From JBLNDJ01 sp050261515 (lineage in GTDB: Bacteria; Acidobacteriota; Terriglobia; Bryobacterales; Bryobacteraceae): a stretch of 64,000 nucleotides of DNA. The notes below the pieces were generated by a model that saw only the letters and a program-made list of their open reading frames with translations, was not told where the DNA came from and did not search any database. Numbering within the stretch: position 1 is the first letter of the stretch; each line of letters starts with the position of its first letter. The stretch spans positions 124,001-188,000 of the forward strand of contig JBLNDJ010000060.1 in the NCBI GenBank assembly GCA_050261515.1, read 5' to 3'. The translations under genes were made by a program, and so were the position numbers. Shown piece by piece: positions 33,799 through 43,525 of the stretch.

Positions 33799-34317
33799 GT
33801 GGCGCACCGCGAGATAGAGGTCAAACTCCGCCTGGAAAGCGCTGATCAGGGCCGCGCTTTGTTGAGGAAAGCCGGCTTTCGCGTGGCGAAGCGGCGGGTT
33901 TTCGAGCAGAATACGCTGTTCGATACGGCGGCCGGAGACATGCGCAGATCGAGGAGCGCGCTGCGGCTGCGGACGGCCGGGAGGCGGCACGTCCTGACCT
34001 ACAAAGGGCCTGCCGCGCCTGGCCCGCACAAGTCCCGTGAGGAGCTGGAGGTGGCGCTCACGGACCGAGCGACGTTCCAGGAGATCCTCGCGCGCTTGGG
34101 ATACCGCCCCGCGATCGGGTACGACAAGCACCGCACGGAATACAGGGTGCCGGGCGCGCCCGGGGCCGCGATGCTCGATGAAACGCCCGCGGGCGTGTTT
34201 CTCGAGCTCGAGGGGCCGCCGGAGTGGATCGACCGCACCGCTCGCGGGCTCGGGTTCGGCCCGGAGGATTACATAACGCGGAGCTACGCGGAAATGTACG
34301 GCGGACCGCTGGCGTAG
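33799..34317 (+). CDS. CYTH-domain protein (class IV adenylate cyclase / thiamine triphosphatase-like)
   Basis: The 172-residue protein has the CYTH signature HREIEVKLRL near its N-terminus, the ExExK metal- and phosphate-binding strand. It continues with alternating charged strands typical of the tunnel fold (FDTAAGDMRRSRSALRLR, HVLTYKGP, EYRVPGAPGAAMLDETPAGVFLELEG). Members hydrolyse or cyclise triphosphate substrates; CyaB-like cyclase, thiamine triphosphatase and inorganic triphosphatase are all possible. The start is set at GTG 33799, where AGGA is 8 bases upstream. An ATG at 33790 overlaps that ribosome site and adds three residues. Confidence 0.9.
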   Translation: MAHREIEVKLRLESADQGRALLRKAGFRVAKRRVFEQNTLFDTAAGDMRRSRSALRLRTAGRRHVLTYKGPAAPGPHKSREELEVALTDRATFQEILARLGYRPAIGYDKHRTEYRVPGAPGAAMLDETPAGVFLELEGPPEWIDRTARGLGFGPEDYITRSYAEMYGGPLA

Positions 34318-34337
34318 CCAGGCGGCCTATGCCCTAG

Positions 34338-34361
34338 GCGGGGCAGGGAGGTCCGCCCCGC
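34338..34361 (+). terminator. GC-rich stem-loop after the CYTH gene
   Basis: GCGGGGC and GCCCCGC form a perfect 7-bp stem with a 10-base loop, 21 bases after the stop codon. No T run follows. Confidence 0.4.
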
Positions 34362-34380
34362 ATGGTATCCTCAGGTTCGA

Positions 34381-34404
34381 GCCGCGCGCGGTGGAGCGCG
34401 CGGC
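34381..34404. other. Strong GC stem-loop in the leader of a small membrane protein gene
   Basis: GCCGCGCGC and GCGCGCGGC pair perfectly over 9 bp with a 6-base loop (GGTGGA), 41 bases before the ATG at 34446. It could be a leader structure that tunes translation of the next gene or the second part of a double terminator. Confidence 0.4.
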
Positions 34405-34445
34405 CGGCGCCGCCGGAGGTCAGGCGCACGGGCCGAGGCTCCTCG

Positions 34446-34886
34446 ATGATTTCCGAACTTCTGATCGTCGCGCTTATCGTTGTATTGGGCACTTACTGGT
34501 TCCGGTATAACTGTAAATCCATCCTGAAATCCAAGGTTCACTCCGGCCGCGCAGAGCAGGTCGCGTCGGCCAATCAGCTCACCTTCCACGTCGCAGGGGA
34601 GCGCCTGCGCGGCGAAATCTCCGCCGGCGAGCTGGACGGCATGAACCGCGGGCTGCTGCGCGACTACAAAGTCCTGAGGTGCCTGCTGCGCTACACGGTG
34701 GCCACGTCGTACACGGTGGAGCAGCGCATCCTCATGCTCGACTTCCGGTATATGCAGCTCCGGTATGCGCTGACGCGCCGCTACTTCAACCGCAGCGCGA
34801 GGCGCGCGCTGGGCGAATGCGTGGCGATTCTCAACCACTTCGCGAACACGCTGGGCGAGCGCAGCGCCGGCGTGATGCGCGTCTGA
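34446..34886 (+). CDS. Conserved-type hypothetical protein with N-terminal membrane helix
   Basis: The 146-residue protein starts with a hydrophobic helix (MISELLIVALIVVLGTYW), so it is a membrane-anchored or secreted protein of unknown role. The rest is helical and rich in Arg, Tyr and Leu (RCLLRYTVATSYTVEQRILMLDFRYMQLRYAL), with no recognised motif. It precedes the MoxR/VWA operon by 58 bases in the same direction and might belong to it. Start: the ATG at 34446 is the first one that gives a clean hydrophobic N-terminus; the longer in-frame version begins inside a GC hairpin. Confidence 0.65.
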   Translation: MISELLIVALIVVLGTYWFRYNCKSILKSKVHSGRAEQVASANQLTFHVAGERLRGEISAGELDGMNRGLLRDYKVLRCLLRYTVATSYTVEQRILMLDFRYMQLRYALTRRYFNRSARRALGECVAILNHFANTLGERSAGVMRV

Positions 34887-34944
34887 TTCGGGCCGCGCCG
34901 TCCGAATCCCGGACCATCCGGCCCGGCTGCTCTAGAATGAAAGC

Positions 34945-35940
<996 letters not shown>

Positions 35941-35958
35941 CCGGGCGCCGGAGGGGAG

Positions 35959-36843
35959 TTGGCGCAGGAACCTCTGATCGATCGTACTTTCCTCGAAAAG
36001 CTCGAGCGGCTCGCCGTGCGATGGCAGAAGTCGTTTCCCGGGCTGGTGGGAGGACATAACCTGTCGCTGTTTTCCGGGCAGGGACAGGAGTTTCTCGACC
36101 ACCGGCATTTCCATCACGGCGACGACCTGCGGGCCGTGAACTGGCGCGCCTACATGCGGTTCGAGAAGCTTTTTTTGAAGATGTTCCGCATCGAGCCGCA
36201 CACGCCGATCCGGCTGCTGCTCGATACAAGCGAGTCGATGGCCACCGGCATCGAGCCGAAGTTCGATTATGCGCGGAGGCTCGCGGCGGCGCTATGCTAC
36301 ATCGGCCTGGTGCGGCTCGACAGCATTCTCATACAGCCGTTCAGCTCGGGGCTGGCGGATTCGTGCCGCTGCTCGGGCGGACGGCATCGCTTCGGGCCCG
36401 CGGCGGATTTTCTGGCCCGGCTTGCGCCGGGCGGCCGCACGGATTTCTTCCGCGTGGCGCGGCAGTTCATCTCGGCCTACGCGCAGCGCGGCCTGCTCAT
36501 CGTGATCTCGGATTTCTTCGACGACGCCGATTGCGAGAAGCCGCTGCAATACCTGGCGGATTTCGGCCACGAGCTGATGCTGGTGCATGTGTTCGCCGAT
36601 GAAGACCGCACGCCGCCGTGGGAGGGCGAGCTCGAGCTGATCGACGCCGAGACCGGCGGCCGGCTCGAGCTGGAGTTCGACTCGGGCGCGCGCGAGCAGT
36701 ACACGGCGGGGTTCGACGCGTATCGCGACCGGCTGCGGAAGATCGCGATCCGCAACGGCGGGCGCTTCGCGAGCCTGCCTACGTCCACGCCGATCGAGGA
36801 GGCGGTATTCGGCCCGCTGGTCGCGGCCGGGGGAGTCGAGTGA
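35959..36843 (+). CDS. DUF58 protein with VWA-like fold
   Basis: The 294-residue protein carries the DUF58 core: FSGQGQEFLDHRHFHHGDDLRAVNWRAYMRFEKLFLKMFR. It also has a VWA-like region with an apparently intact metal site (LLLDTSESM, DxSxS, about residues 88-96) and VISDFFDD. DUF58 proteins are MoxR partners of unknown biochemistry. The start is TTG at 35959, immediately preceded by GAGGGGAG; the strong ribosome site compensates for the weak start codon. It lies 18 bases after the MoxR gene and shares one base with the next gene. Confidence 0.92.
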   Translation: MAQEPLIDRTFLEKLERLAVRWQKSFPGLVGGHNLSLFSGQGQEFLDHRHFHHGDDLRAVNWRAYMRFEKLFLKMFRIEPHTPIRLLLDTSESMATGIEPKFDYARRLAAALCYIGLVRLDSILIQPFSSGLADSCRCSGGRHRFGPAADFLARLAPGGRTDFFRVARQFISAYAQRGLLIVISDFFDDADCEKPLQYLADFGHELMLVHVFADEDRTPPWEGELELIDAETGGRLELEFDSGAREQYTAGFDAYRDRLRKIAIRNGGRFASLPTSTPIEEAVFGPLVAAGGVE

Positions 36844-38711
36844 TGTTCCTGGTGAACCTCACCTGGCTTCAGCTTTTCGCGCTCGTCGGCGGCATGTCGG
36901 CGGGCGTGGTGGCGCTGTACTTGTGGGATCGCTCGAAGCGGCGGATCGCGGTTCCGACGCTGCTCTTCTGGCGTCCCGCGGAGCGCGCGGCGGAGGTCAA
37001 GCACCGCAAGCGCATCCAGCAGCCGTGGTCGCTGATCCTGCAGCTTGTGAGCATGGCGCTGCTGCTGCTCGCGCTGGCGCAGCCTCGCCTCGGAACGCGG
37101 GGACCGGCGGCGCGCGATCACGTTCTCATTCTCGATACGTCGGCGTGGATGGCGGCGCGCCTGGGCAAAGGCACGCTCATGGACGAAGCTCGCAAGGCGG
37201 CGCGGGCGTACGCGCGGTCGCTGCCCGCGGGCGACCGGCTGATGCTGGTGCGGGCCGACGCGCTTCCGACTCCGGCGACTGCGTTCGAGCGCAACCGCGC
37301 AGCGGTGGAAGAGGCGATTGCGGCCTCGCACGCGGGCGCGACGTCGCTCGACCTGGCGCGGGCGGTCGAGTTTGCCGGCCAGGCGCAGAAGGTGCAGGGA
37401 GGCTTGCGCGGCGAGATCGTCTATGCGGGCGCGGGGCGAACATCGGCGCCTCCGGCTACATCGAATTTGCGCGTGCTGCCTGTGGGCGGCACAGTCGAGA
37501 ATTGCGGGCTGCACAGGATCGGCGTGCGGCGGTCGGCGGGCGATCCGGACGTTTGGGAAATCCTGGTCTCCGTGCGCAACTACGGCTCGGCGCCGCGGAA
37601 TGTCGCGCTCGGCCTGGTTTTCGGCGGCTCGCCGGCCGGGTCGCGGCGTTTCACGTTGCCGGCGGCCTCGGAACGGAACATCTCGTTCGCTTACCGCACG
37701 CGTGTGGCGGGTGTGCTCGAGGCGAAGCTGATCTCGGACGATGAATTCCCCGAGGACGACGAGGCCGCGGTGGAACTGCCGGCGCAGAAGCTGCTCGAGG
37801 TCGCGGCGTATACGGACGATCCCGAGACGCTGCGGCCGGTCCTGACGGCGAGCCCGCTGGTGAAAGCCACATTCCACAGGACGTCGGAGTACCGGCCGGA
37901 CACCGCCGCCGCCGGCGTGATCTTATTCGACCGCTTCAGCCCGAGCGCGCGGCCGGCCGCGGATGCCATCTGGATCGCTCCGCCCGCGGACGCTTCGCCC
38001 GTGCGGGTGCGCTCGAACGTGGCGAACGCCGAGCTGACGAGCTGGCGCTCGGACCATCCGCTCGCGGCGGGCCTGCGGGCCAAGGACCTGCACCTGGAGG
38101 CGGCCGAGGTGTTCGCGCCGGCGGCGGACGACGTGGCGGTGGCGGAGGTCGAGAGCGGGCCGGTCATCGTGGCGCGCGCCGGCAAGCCGAAGCTGGTCGT
38201 GCTCGGCTTTCAGCCCGTGATGGGCGCGCTGCGGTATCAGCTCACCACGCCGCTGCTGTTTGCGAACATTTTGCGGTGGATGGCGCCCGACGTGTTCCTC
38301 CGCTGGGAGGCGAACGCCGGGAGCCCTGGGACGATCAACGTCGACCTTGGCGGAGAGTCGCCCGCGGGCGGCGTGCGCGTGCTCGCATCGAACGGGACCG
38401 AGCTGCCCTACACGCTCGAGGGCGGGAACCTGCGGTTCTTCGTGGGCGCGCCGGGGACGGTGCGCGTGATCGCGGGCGATCGCGAGATGGTGTATTCGTT
38501 CACGCTGCCTGAGCTGGCGGACGCGAAGTGGACCCCACCGGCCGGTACGCGGCGCGGCATTCCGGCGCCCGCGTCCGAGCAGGCTGCGTTCGCGGAACTG
38601 TGGCCGTGGCTTGCGGCCCTGGGGGCGCTCGGGCTGGTGTTCGAGTGGATTCTGTTCGGCCGCTCGCGCGCGGCCGGCGCGCGGTTGCGGCCGAAGGGAG
38701 CGGCGGCATGA
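36843..38711 (+). CDS. BatA/VWA-type membrane protein
   Basis: The 622-residue protein begins with the BatA N-terminal region (MFLVNLTWLQLFALVGG, then YLWDRSKRRIAVPTLLFW), a membrane-anchored segment. A VWA-like domain follows (LILDTSAWMAARLGKG), whose metal site DxSxS is degenerate because the last serine is Trp. Later parts are beta-rich (about residues 210-580), with a final membrane helix (ELWPWLAALGALGLVFEWILF). It overlaps the previous gene by one base (TGATG) and the next by four (ATGA). It is probably a structural partner in an envelope complex. Confidence 0.88.
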   Translation: MFLVNLTWLQLFALVGGMSAGVVALYLWDRSKRRIAVPTLLFWRPAERAAEVKHRKRIQQPWSLILQLVSMALLLLALAQPRLGTRGPAARDHVLILDTSAWMAARLGKGTLMDEARKAARAYARSLPAGDRLMLVRADALPTPATAFERNRAAVEEAIAASHAGATSLDLARAVEFAGQAQKVQGGLRGEIVYAGAGRTSAPPATSNLRVLPVGGTVENCGLHRIGVRRSAGDPDVWEILVSVRNYGSAPRNVALGLVFGGSPAGSRRFTLPAASERNISFAYRTRVAGVLEAKLISDDEFPEDDEAAVELPAQKLLEVAAYTDDPETLRPVLTASPLVKATFHRTSEYRPDTAAAGVILFDRFSPSARPAADAIWIAPPADASPVRVRSNVANAELTSWRSDHPLAAGLRAKDLHLEAAEVFAPAADDVAVAEVESGPVIVARAGKPKLVVLGFQPVMGALRYQLTTPLLFANILRWMAPDVFLRWEANAGSPGTINVDLGGESPAGGVRVLASNGTELPYTLEGGNLRFFVGAPGTVRVIAGDREMVYSFTLPELADAKWTPPAGTRRGIPAPASEQAAFAELWPWLAALGALGLVFEWILFGRSRAAGARLRPKGAAA

Positions 38712-41290
38712 GTTTCGAGCGTCCGTGGGTTCTCGTGCTCGCGCTTGTGCCCATCGTGTGGGCCGTGTGGGCGTGGCGCGGCACGGCGCGGCGCGGGGCG
38801 CTGGCGCTGAAAGCCCTGGCGCTCGCCGCGCTCGTGTTCGCGCTGGCGGAGCCCGAGCTGACCACGTTCGAATCGCGCATGGCGGTCGCGATTCTGGCCG
38901 ATACGTCGGCGAGCGTTTCGGATCAGGACCTCGGCCGTGCCTCCGGCATCGCCGCGAAGCTCGAAAACGGGCGGGGGCGGAACTGGACGCAGGTGATGCC
39001 GTTCGCGCAGGCAACGCGCGCGCTCGACAAATCCGAGCGGGGCGGCTCAATCCATCTAAAGCACACGGCGGGCGAGCCCGGCCGCGGCACGAACCTCGAA
39101 GCGGCCGTGCGCGAAGGCATTGCGGCGCTTCCGGCGGGCCGCGTGCCGCGCCTGGTGCTCATCTCGGACGGCAACGAAAATCTCGGCGGCGTCTCGCGCG
39201 CGGCGTGGCAGGCGAAGCAGTTGGGCATCCCGATCGACACGTACGCGCTCCCGGGCCGCGCCCGTCCCGAGCTGCGCCTCGATTCGGTGACGCTGCCCTC
39301 GCTCGCGTTCACGGGCGAGCGTTTCCCCATCGACGTCTCGGTGACGACGCCGCGCGCCACACGGGCCACAGTCGAGATCGCGGCCGAGGGCAAGGTGCTC
39401 GGCACGAGCCAGGTCGCGCTCGACCGCGGGTCGAACCAGCTTCGCGTCCACACGAGCCTGAGCACTCCCGGCGCGGTCGATCTTTCCGGAAAACTCAGCG
39501 CGGCGGGGCTCGGCGAGGTTCGGTTCGCGCAGGCCGTCACGCTACGCCGCCCGCGCGTGTTGTTCCTTTCACAGGACCCGCCCGGCACCGAGGAGCACCT
39601 GCTCAACACGCTCGACGCGGCGCAGTTCGAGGTGACGCAGATGGCGGCGATGCCGTCCAGGCTCACCGACTACCAGCTCGTCGTGTTCAACAACTGGAAC
39701 CTGGAGATGCTGCCCGCCGCGCGGAAGGCCGAGATCGAGGCGTTCGTCAAGCAGGGCGGGGGCGTGCTCGTGATCGGCGGCGAGCGGAACGTTTACGCGG
39801 AGAAGAACACGGCCGAGGACGCGCTCGAGCGTACGCTGCCGGCCAAGCTCGCCCCGCCGCGCTCGCCCGAGGGCACATGCGTGATCCTGATCCTCGACAA
39901 GTCGTCGTCGATGGAGGGCAAGAAGATGGAGCTGGCAAAGCTGGCGGCCATCGGCGTGGTGGACAACCTGCGCCCCATCGACATGGTCGGGGTGCTGATG
40001 TTCGACAACTCGTTCCACTGGGCGGTGCCCGTGCGGCGCGCCGAGGAGCGCAGCCTCATTAAGCGCGTCATCGCGGGCATCACACCTGACGGCGGCACGC
40101 AGATCGCCCCCGCGCTCCAGGAGGCGTACCGCCGCATCGTGCCGCTGAACGCGATCTACAAGCACATCGTGCTGCTCACCGACGGCATTTCCGAGGAAGG
40201 CGACAGCATGTCGCTGGCGCGCGAGGCGCAGGAGCGCCAGGTCACCATTTCGACCGTCGGGCTCGGGCAGGACGTCAATCGCAGCTATCTCGAGAAGGTC
40301 GCCAACCTGGCGCGCGGCAAGTCGTATTTTCTGAACGACCCTTCGGGGCTCGAGCAGATCCTGCTGCGGGACGTGATGGAACACACCGGCTCGACCGCGA
40401 TCGAGCGCGCCATCCGGCCGCAGCTTGTGAAGAAGGCCGAGATTCTCGACGGCGTCGGGATCGAGGACGCTCCGCCGCTCCAGGGCTATGTGCGGTTCAT
40501 CGCCAAGCCGACCGCCGATGTGATTCTGGACATAGACCACCGCGACCCGCTGCTGGTGCGTTGGCAATACGGGCTCGGCCGCGCGGGGCTGTTCACCTCG
40601 GACGCCAAGAGCCGCTGGGCAAAGCGCTGGATCACCTGGCCGGGCTTCGACCGTTTCTGGCCGAACGTCTTCCGGGACCTGCTGCCGCACGGCCAGGCCG
40701 CCGAGGCCACGGCGCGCTACGACAGCGCGAACGACGAGGTGGTGGTCGACTACCACTTCGGGCGCTACGTCGAAGAACCGGCGCTGGTGCCGGACGTGTA
40801 CATTCTCGGGCCGTCCGGCTTCCAGCGTCCGATGAAGCTCGAGAAGGTCGCCGAAGGCCTGTTCCGCGGCCGCGCGCGCATCGATCACCGCCAGGGCCTG
40901 TTCCGTCTGCGGCCGCTCGCCGAATCACGGGCTTTCCCCGAGGTCGGGGTCTACCGGCAGGAGCAGGAGCTGGCCGACTACGGCTCGAACGAACGCCTGC
41001 TGAAGCAGGTTTCGGAGTTCACCGGCGGGCGCTTCAACCCCGCCGCCCGGGACGTCTTCAACTCGCGGGGCCGCACCGTGGCTTCCACACTGCGCCTGTG
41101 GCCGATCCTGCTGGTTTTGGCGGTGCTGCTGAATCTGGTCGAGCTGATTCTCCGCAAGTGGCACGGGCTGGCGGAGAGCCTGCGGCGCAAGGTGAAGCCG
41201 GCCGGGGCGCAGCCGGAAGTGGCGGACGCGGTCCCGGGGCCTCCGGGAGCCCCCCCTACCACCGTTACGAGAGGCTTGGGATCTGGATGA
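38708..41290 (+). CDS. Large VWA and glutamine-amidotransferase-like membrane protein
   Basis: The 860-residue protein has N-terminal membrane helices (WVLVLALVPIVWAVWAW), a first VWA-like domain with ILADTSASVS, and a class I glutamine-amidotransferase-like segment (VLFLSQDPPGTEEHLLNTLD on to AFVKQGGGVLVIGGERNVY). A second VWA domain follows with an intact DxSxS site (LILDKSSSMEGKKMELAK, about residues 395-412). A C-terminal helix (PILLVLAVLLNLVELIL) closes it. This is the usual large partner in MoxR/Bat operons, where the amidotransferase-like part lacks an assigned activity. It overlaps the response regulator gene tail to tail by 26 bases. Confidence 0.9.
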   Translation: MSFERPWVLVLALVPIVWAVWAWRGTARRGALALKALALAALVFALAEPELTTFESRMAVAILADTSASVSDQDLGRASGIAAKLENGRGRNWTQVMPFAQATRALDKSERGGSIHLKHTAGEPGRGTNLEAAVREGIAALPAGRVPRLVLISDGNENLGGVSRAAWQAKQLGIPIDTYALPGRARPELRLDSVTLPSLAFTGERFPIDVSVTTPRATRATVEIAAEGKVLGTSQVALDRGSNQLRVHTSLSTPGAVDLSGKLSAAGLGEVRFAQAVTLRRPRVLFLSQDPPGTEEHLLNTLDAAQFEVTQMAAMPSRLTDYQLVVFNNWNLEMLPAARKAEIEAFVKQGGGVLVIGGERNVYAEKNTAEDALERTLPAKLAPPRSPEGTCVILILDKSSSMEGKKMELAKLAAIGVVDNLRPIDMVGVLMFDNSFHWAVPVRRAEERSLIKRVIAGITPDGGTQIAPALQEAYRRIVPLNAIYKHIVLLTDGISEEGDSMSLAREAQERQVTISTVGLGQDVNRSYLEKVANLARGKSYFLNDPSGLEQILLRDVMEHTGSTAIERAIRPQLVKKAEILDGVGIEDAPPLQGYVRFIAKPTADVILDIDHRDPLLVRWQYGLGRAGLFTSDAKSRWAKRWITWPGFDRFWPNVFRDLLPHGQAAEATARYDSANDEVVVDYHFGRYVEEPALVPDVYILGPSGFQRPMKLEKVAEGLFRGRARIDHRQGLFRLRPLAESRAFPEVGVYRQEQELADYGSNERLLKQVSEFTGGRFNPAARDVFNSRGRTVASTLRLWPILLVLAVLLNLVELILRKWHGLAESLRRKVKPAGAQPEVADAVPGPPGAPPTTVTRGLGSG

Positions 41291-41930
41291 TCTTCTTCTG
41301 GATCGCGTACTGAACGAGCTGGGCCTTGTTGTGTATGCCCAGCTTGCGCATCAGATTGAACTTGTGGGCCTCGACGGTCTTCACGCTCAGGTTCAACGCG
41401 GAGGCGATCTCCTTGACCGACTGCCCTTCGGCGAGCATTTTGAGCACTTCCTTTTCACGCGCGGTGAGCGTGGCGAAACGGGGGACCCGGGTCGAGCTCT
41501 TGTAGCGGGAGCGAAAATCGTCCACCAACTGTGAGAGCATACGCGGGCTCAGGTAGCTGCCGCCCCGCTCGACGTCGCGGATCGCCGACAGCAACTGCGC
41601 CGCGGGGCAGTCCTTCAGGACATAGCCGTTGCCTCCCACCTCCATTCCCTCGACGAGATAGTCTTCATCGTCGTACATTGTCAGAAACAGGACTTTGGTG
41701 TCCGGCACGGCCTTCTTGATGTTCCGTGTGGCTTCGAAGCTGCTGAAGCCAGGCATCCCGATGTCCATCAGGATGACGTCCGGCCGCAGCTCGGAGGCTT
41801 TCTGCATGGCGTCTCCGGCGTTCGAAACTTCGCCAACCACCTGCATGTCCGGCTCGGTGCTCAGCAGGTTGCGTATTCCCTGCCGGAACAGGGTGTGGTC
41901 GTCGGCGAGCAGCACTCTGATATTTGACAT
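41265..41930 (-). CDS. NarL/FixJ-family response regulator
   Basis: The 221-residue regulator has a receiver domain with acidic pocket D10-D11, phosphorylation site D56 (VILMDIGMP) and K106 (VLKDCP). A LuxR-type HTH follows (LTAREKEVLKMLAEGQSVKEIASALNLSVKTVEAH). It should bind DNA as a dimer after phosphorylation by the adjacent histidine kinase, which is encoded 6 bases upstream. The targets are unknown. The esterase gene upstream of the kinase may be co-transcribed with the pair. Confidence 0.96.
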   Translation of the reverse strand: MSNIRVLLADDHTLFRQGIRNLLSTEPDMQVVGEVSNAGDAMQKASELRPDVILMDIGMPGFSSFEATRNIKKAVPDTKVLFLTMYDDEDYLVEGMEVGGNGYVLKDCPAAQLLSAIRDVERGGSYLSPRMLSQLVDDFRSRYKSSTRVPRFATLTAREKEVLKMLAEGQSVKEIASALNLSVKTVEAHKFNLMRKLGIHNKAQLVQYAIQKKIIQIPSLS

Positions 41931-41936
41931 ATTCCC

Positions 41937-43499
41937 TCAACGGATACACTGGGCGCGGCGTCTCGCAGTAACACGCGGACTGCGGCGCTTAACCCGCGCG
42001 GCTTCTGACGCCGGGATCGGAATTTCAACGGATACGCGCGTGCCATGACCGGGGCGGCTGGCGAGATCGAACCGGCCCCCGGCCAGCGCGACGCGTTCCC
42101 GCATGCCCGCAAGCCCGAAGGAACCGGCTTGCGAGAGCGCCTCCTCCACCCGGAAGCCCACACCATCGTCAACGATGCGCATCTTCAACTTTCCATCGGC
42201 TGTCGTGAACGAAACGTTTAGATGGGACGCCGAAGAGTGCCGTACTACGTTGTTGCAGCATTCCTGGACGATCCGGTAGGCCACGATTTCCGTCTTCTTC
42301 GGCACGCGCCCGAGCCTCGCGGTGTCCAGCCGCACTTCCACGCCGTGCCGCCGGCGCATTTCGTTGAGCAGTTGCCGGACGGCGGCGACCAGGCCAAGCT
42401 GTTCGAGCACGGCCGGGCTGAGGTCCGCCAGCACGCGCCGGATCTCGGCCACCGTGCGGCCAATCAACTCGCGCGCCTCGGCCAGGCCTCTTCTGACAGC
42501 GAGGGGGGCATCCGGAGCGGCCCGCTCGATCATCTCGAGCTGGAGCCGCAGGTACGGAAGAAGCTGCGCGGTTTCGTCGTGCAGTTCCCGGCGAATCCGC
42601 CGCCGCTCGCGTTCTTCGGCGTCGAGCATGCGGAGCGCCAGGTCCCGCAACTGCCCCTCGCGCGCGGCAAGCTGCTCGCTGAGCCGCAGCTTCTCGAGAG
42701 CACTCTTCGAACGCGCGGCGGCATCGGCCAGCAGACGCAGCTCGCGCGGGAGCCAGTCGTACTGTTTCTTGAACCCGAATTGTGCCACGCCGTCGCCGAG
42801 CGGGATCGACCAGACCGAACGGTAGCGTCCGTTCCAGGAGGGATCGAGCAGCAGGCGCGCATGCCCGTTTCCGGCGCGGAACACCTGGTAGGCCGGCGGC
42901 CTCTCCGAAGGACCGCAGCAAGCGGCGTCGGCCCGAACGTAGCGCGACAGCGCCTCGCAATAAGCCTGGACCAGCTCCCGCGGCGTGGCGGCCTTCAATT
43001 CGGCGTCATGAAGCTCGAAGAACGCCCGGGTTTCCGCCTCGCGCACCTGGTAATAGGCATTATTCAAGGTAAGAACGGAGCAGAACGTCAACTGGCCCGA
43101 CAGCCAGCGGATCTCGGCGGCGTCCTCGGGCGCCAGATCGCGGCACGCGCGCGCCAGCAGAACGCTGAATTCTGAAAGCGCATCGGCCACCGCCGACGGC
43201 TCGACGTCGAGCTTGGCGAGCCTGCGGCCGCTGTATTCCACCTGTTCGACGAAGTCCGCGAGCGGCTTCCGCTGGGCCACCAGGCGCGCGGCGGCTCCGG
43301 GCGTGATCGCGGTGAGCGCCTTCATCTGCCGGGCGTCGAACCCCCGGCGTTCGAGCAGCCGCAGAAAACGTGCATCGAGCGCCGCCCAGACGGGCCGGGT
43401 GAGCCGCGAGAAGCGGCGGGCGCGCCGGGCAAACCCGGCATTCAGCAGGTCCGCCGCATCCGCCAGTGCGGGGCAGTCGATCGGTGATCGCACCCCCAA
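41937..43499 (-). CDS. Cytoplasmic sensor histidine kinase (HisKA_3 type)
   Basis: The 520-residue kinase has the HisKA_3 phosphorylation site RIRRELHDETAQ (His at about residue 307) and a HATPase_c domain (KKTEIVAYRIVQECCNNVVRHSSASH, DDGVGF, GSFGLAGMRERV, GHGTRVSVEIP). Residues about 175-265 look like a GAF-type sensor. Residues 20-170 are helical with no identified motif, and no membrane helix is visible, so it senses an internal signal. The start is uncertain: TTG at 43499 or GTG at 43493 are the nearest. It lies 26 bases after the twin-domain hydrolase gene and 6 before the response regulator. Confidence 0.93.
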   Translation of the reverse strand: MGVRSPIDCPALADAADLLNAGFARRARRFSRLTRPVWAALDARFLRLLERRGFDARQMKALTAITPGAAARLVAQRKPLADFVEQVEYSGRRLAKLDVEPSAVADALSEFSVLLARACRDLAPEDAAEIRWLSGQLTFCSVLTLNNAYYQVREAETRAFFELHDAELKAATPRELVQAYCEALSRYVRADAACCGPSERPPAYQVFRAGNGHARLLLDPSWNGRYRSVWSIPLGDGVAQFGFKKQYDWLPRELRLLADAAARSKSALEKLRLSEQLAAREGQLRDLALRMLDAEERERRRIRRELHDETAQLLPYLRLQLEMIERAAPDAPLAVRRGLAEARELIGRTVAEIRRVLADLSPAVLEQLGLVAAVRQLLNEMRRRHGVEVRLDTARLGRVPKKTEIVAYRIVQECCNNVVRHSSASHLNVSFTTADGKLKMRIVDDGVGFRVEEALSQAGSFGLAGMRERVALAGGRFDLASRPGHGTRVSVEIPIPASEAARVKRRSPRVTARRRAQCIR

Positions 43500-43525
43500 C
43501 CTATCGGTTGTTCGGGCGTGAAGGA

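Noticed and set aside
43020..43440. Globin-type (protoglobin) sensor domain at the N-terminus of the histidine kinase
   Set aside because: The helical region looked suggestive, but there is no suitably placed proximal histidine before about residue 164, so the input domain is left unassigned.
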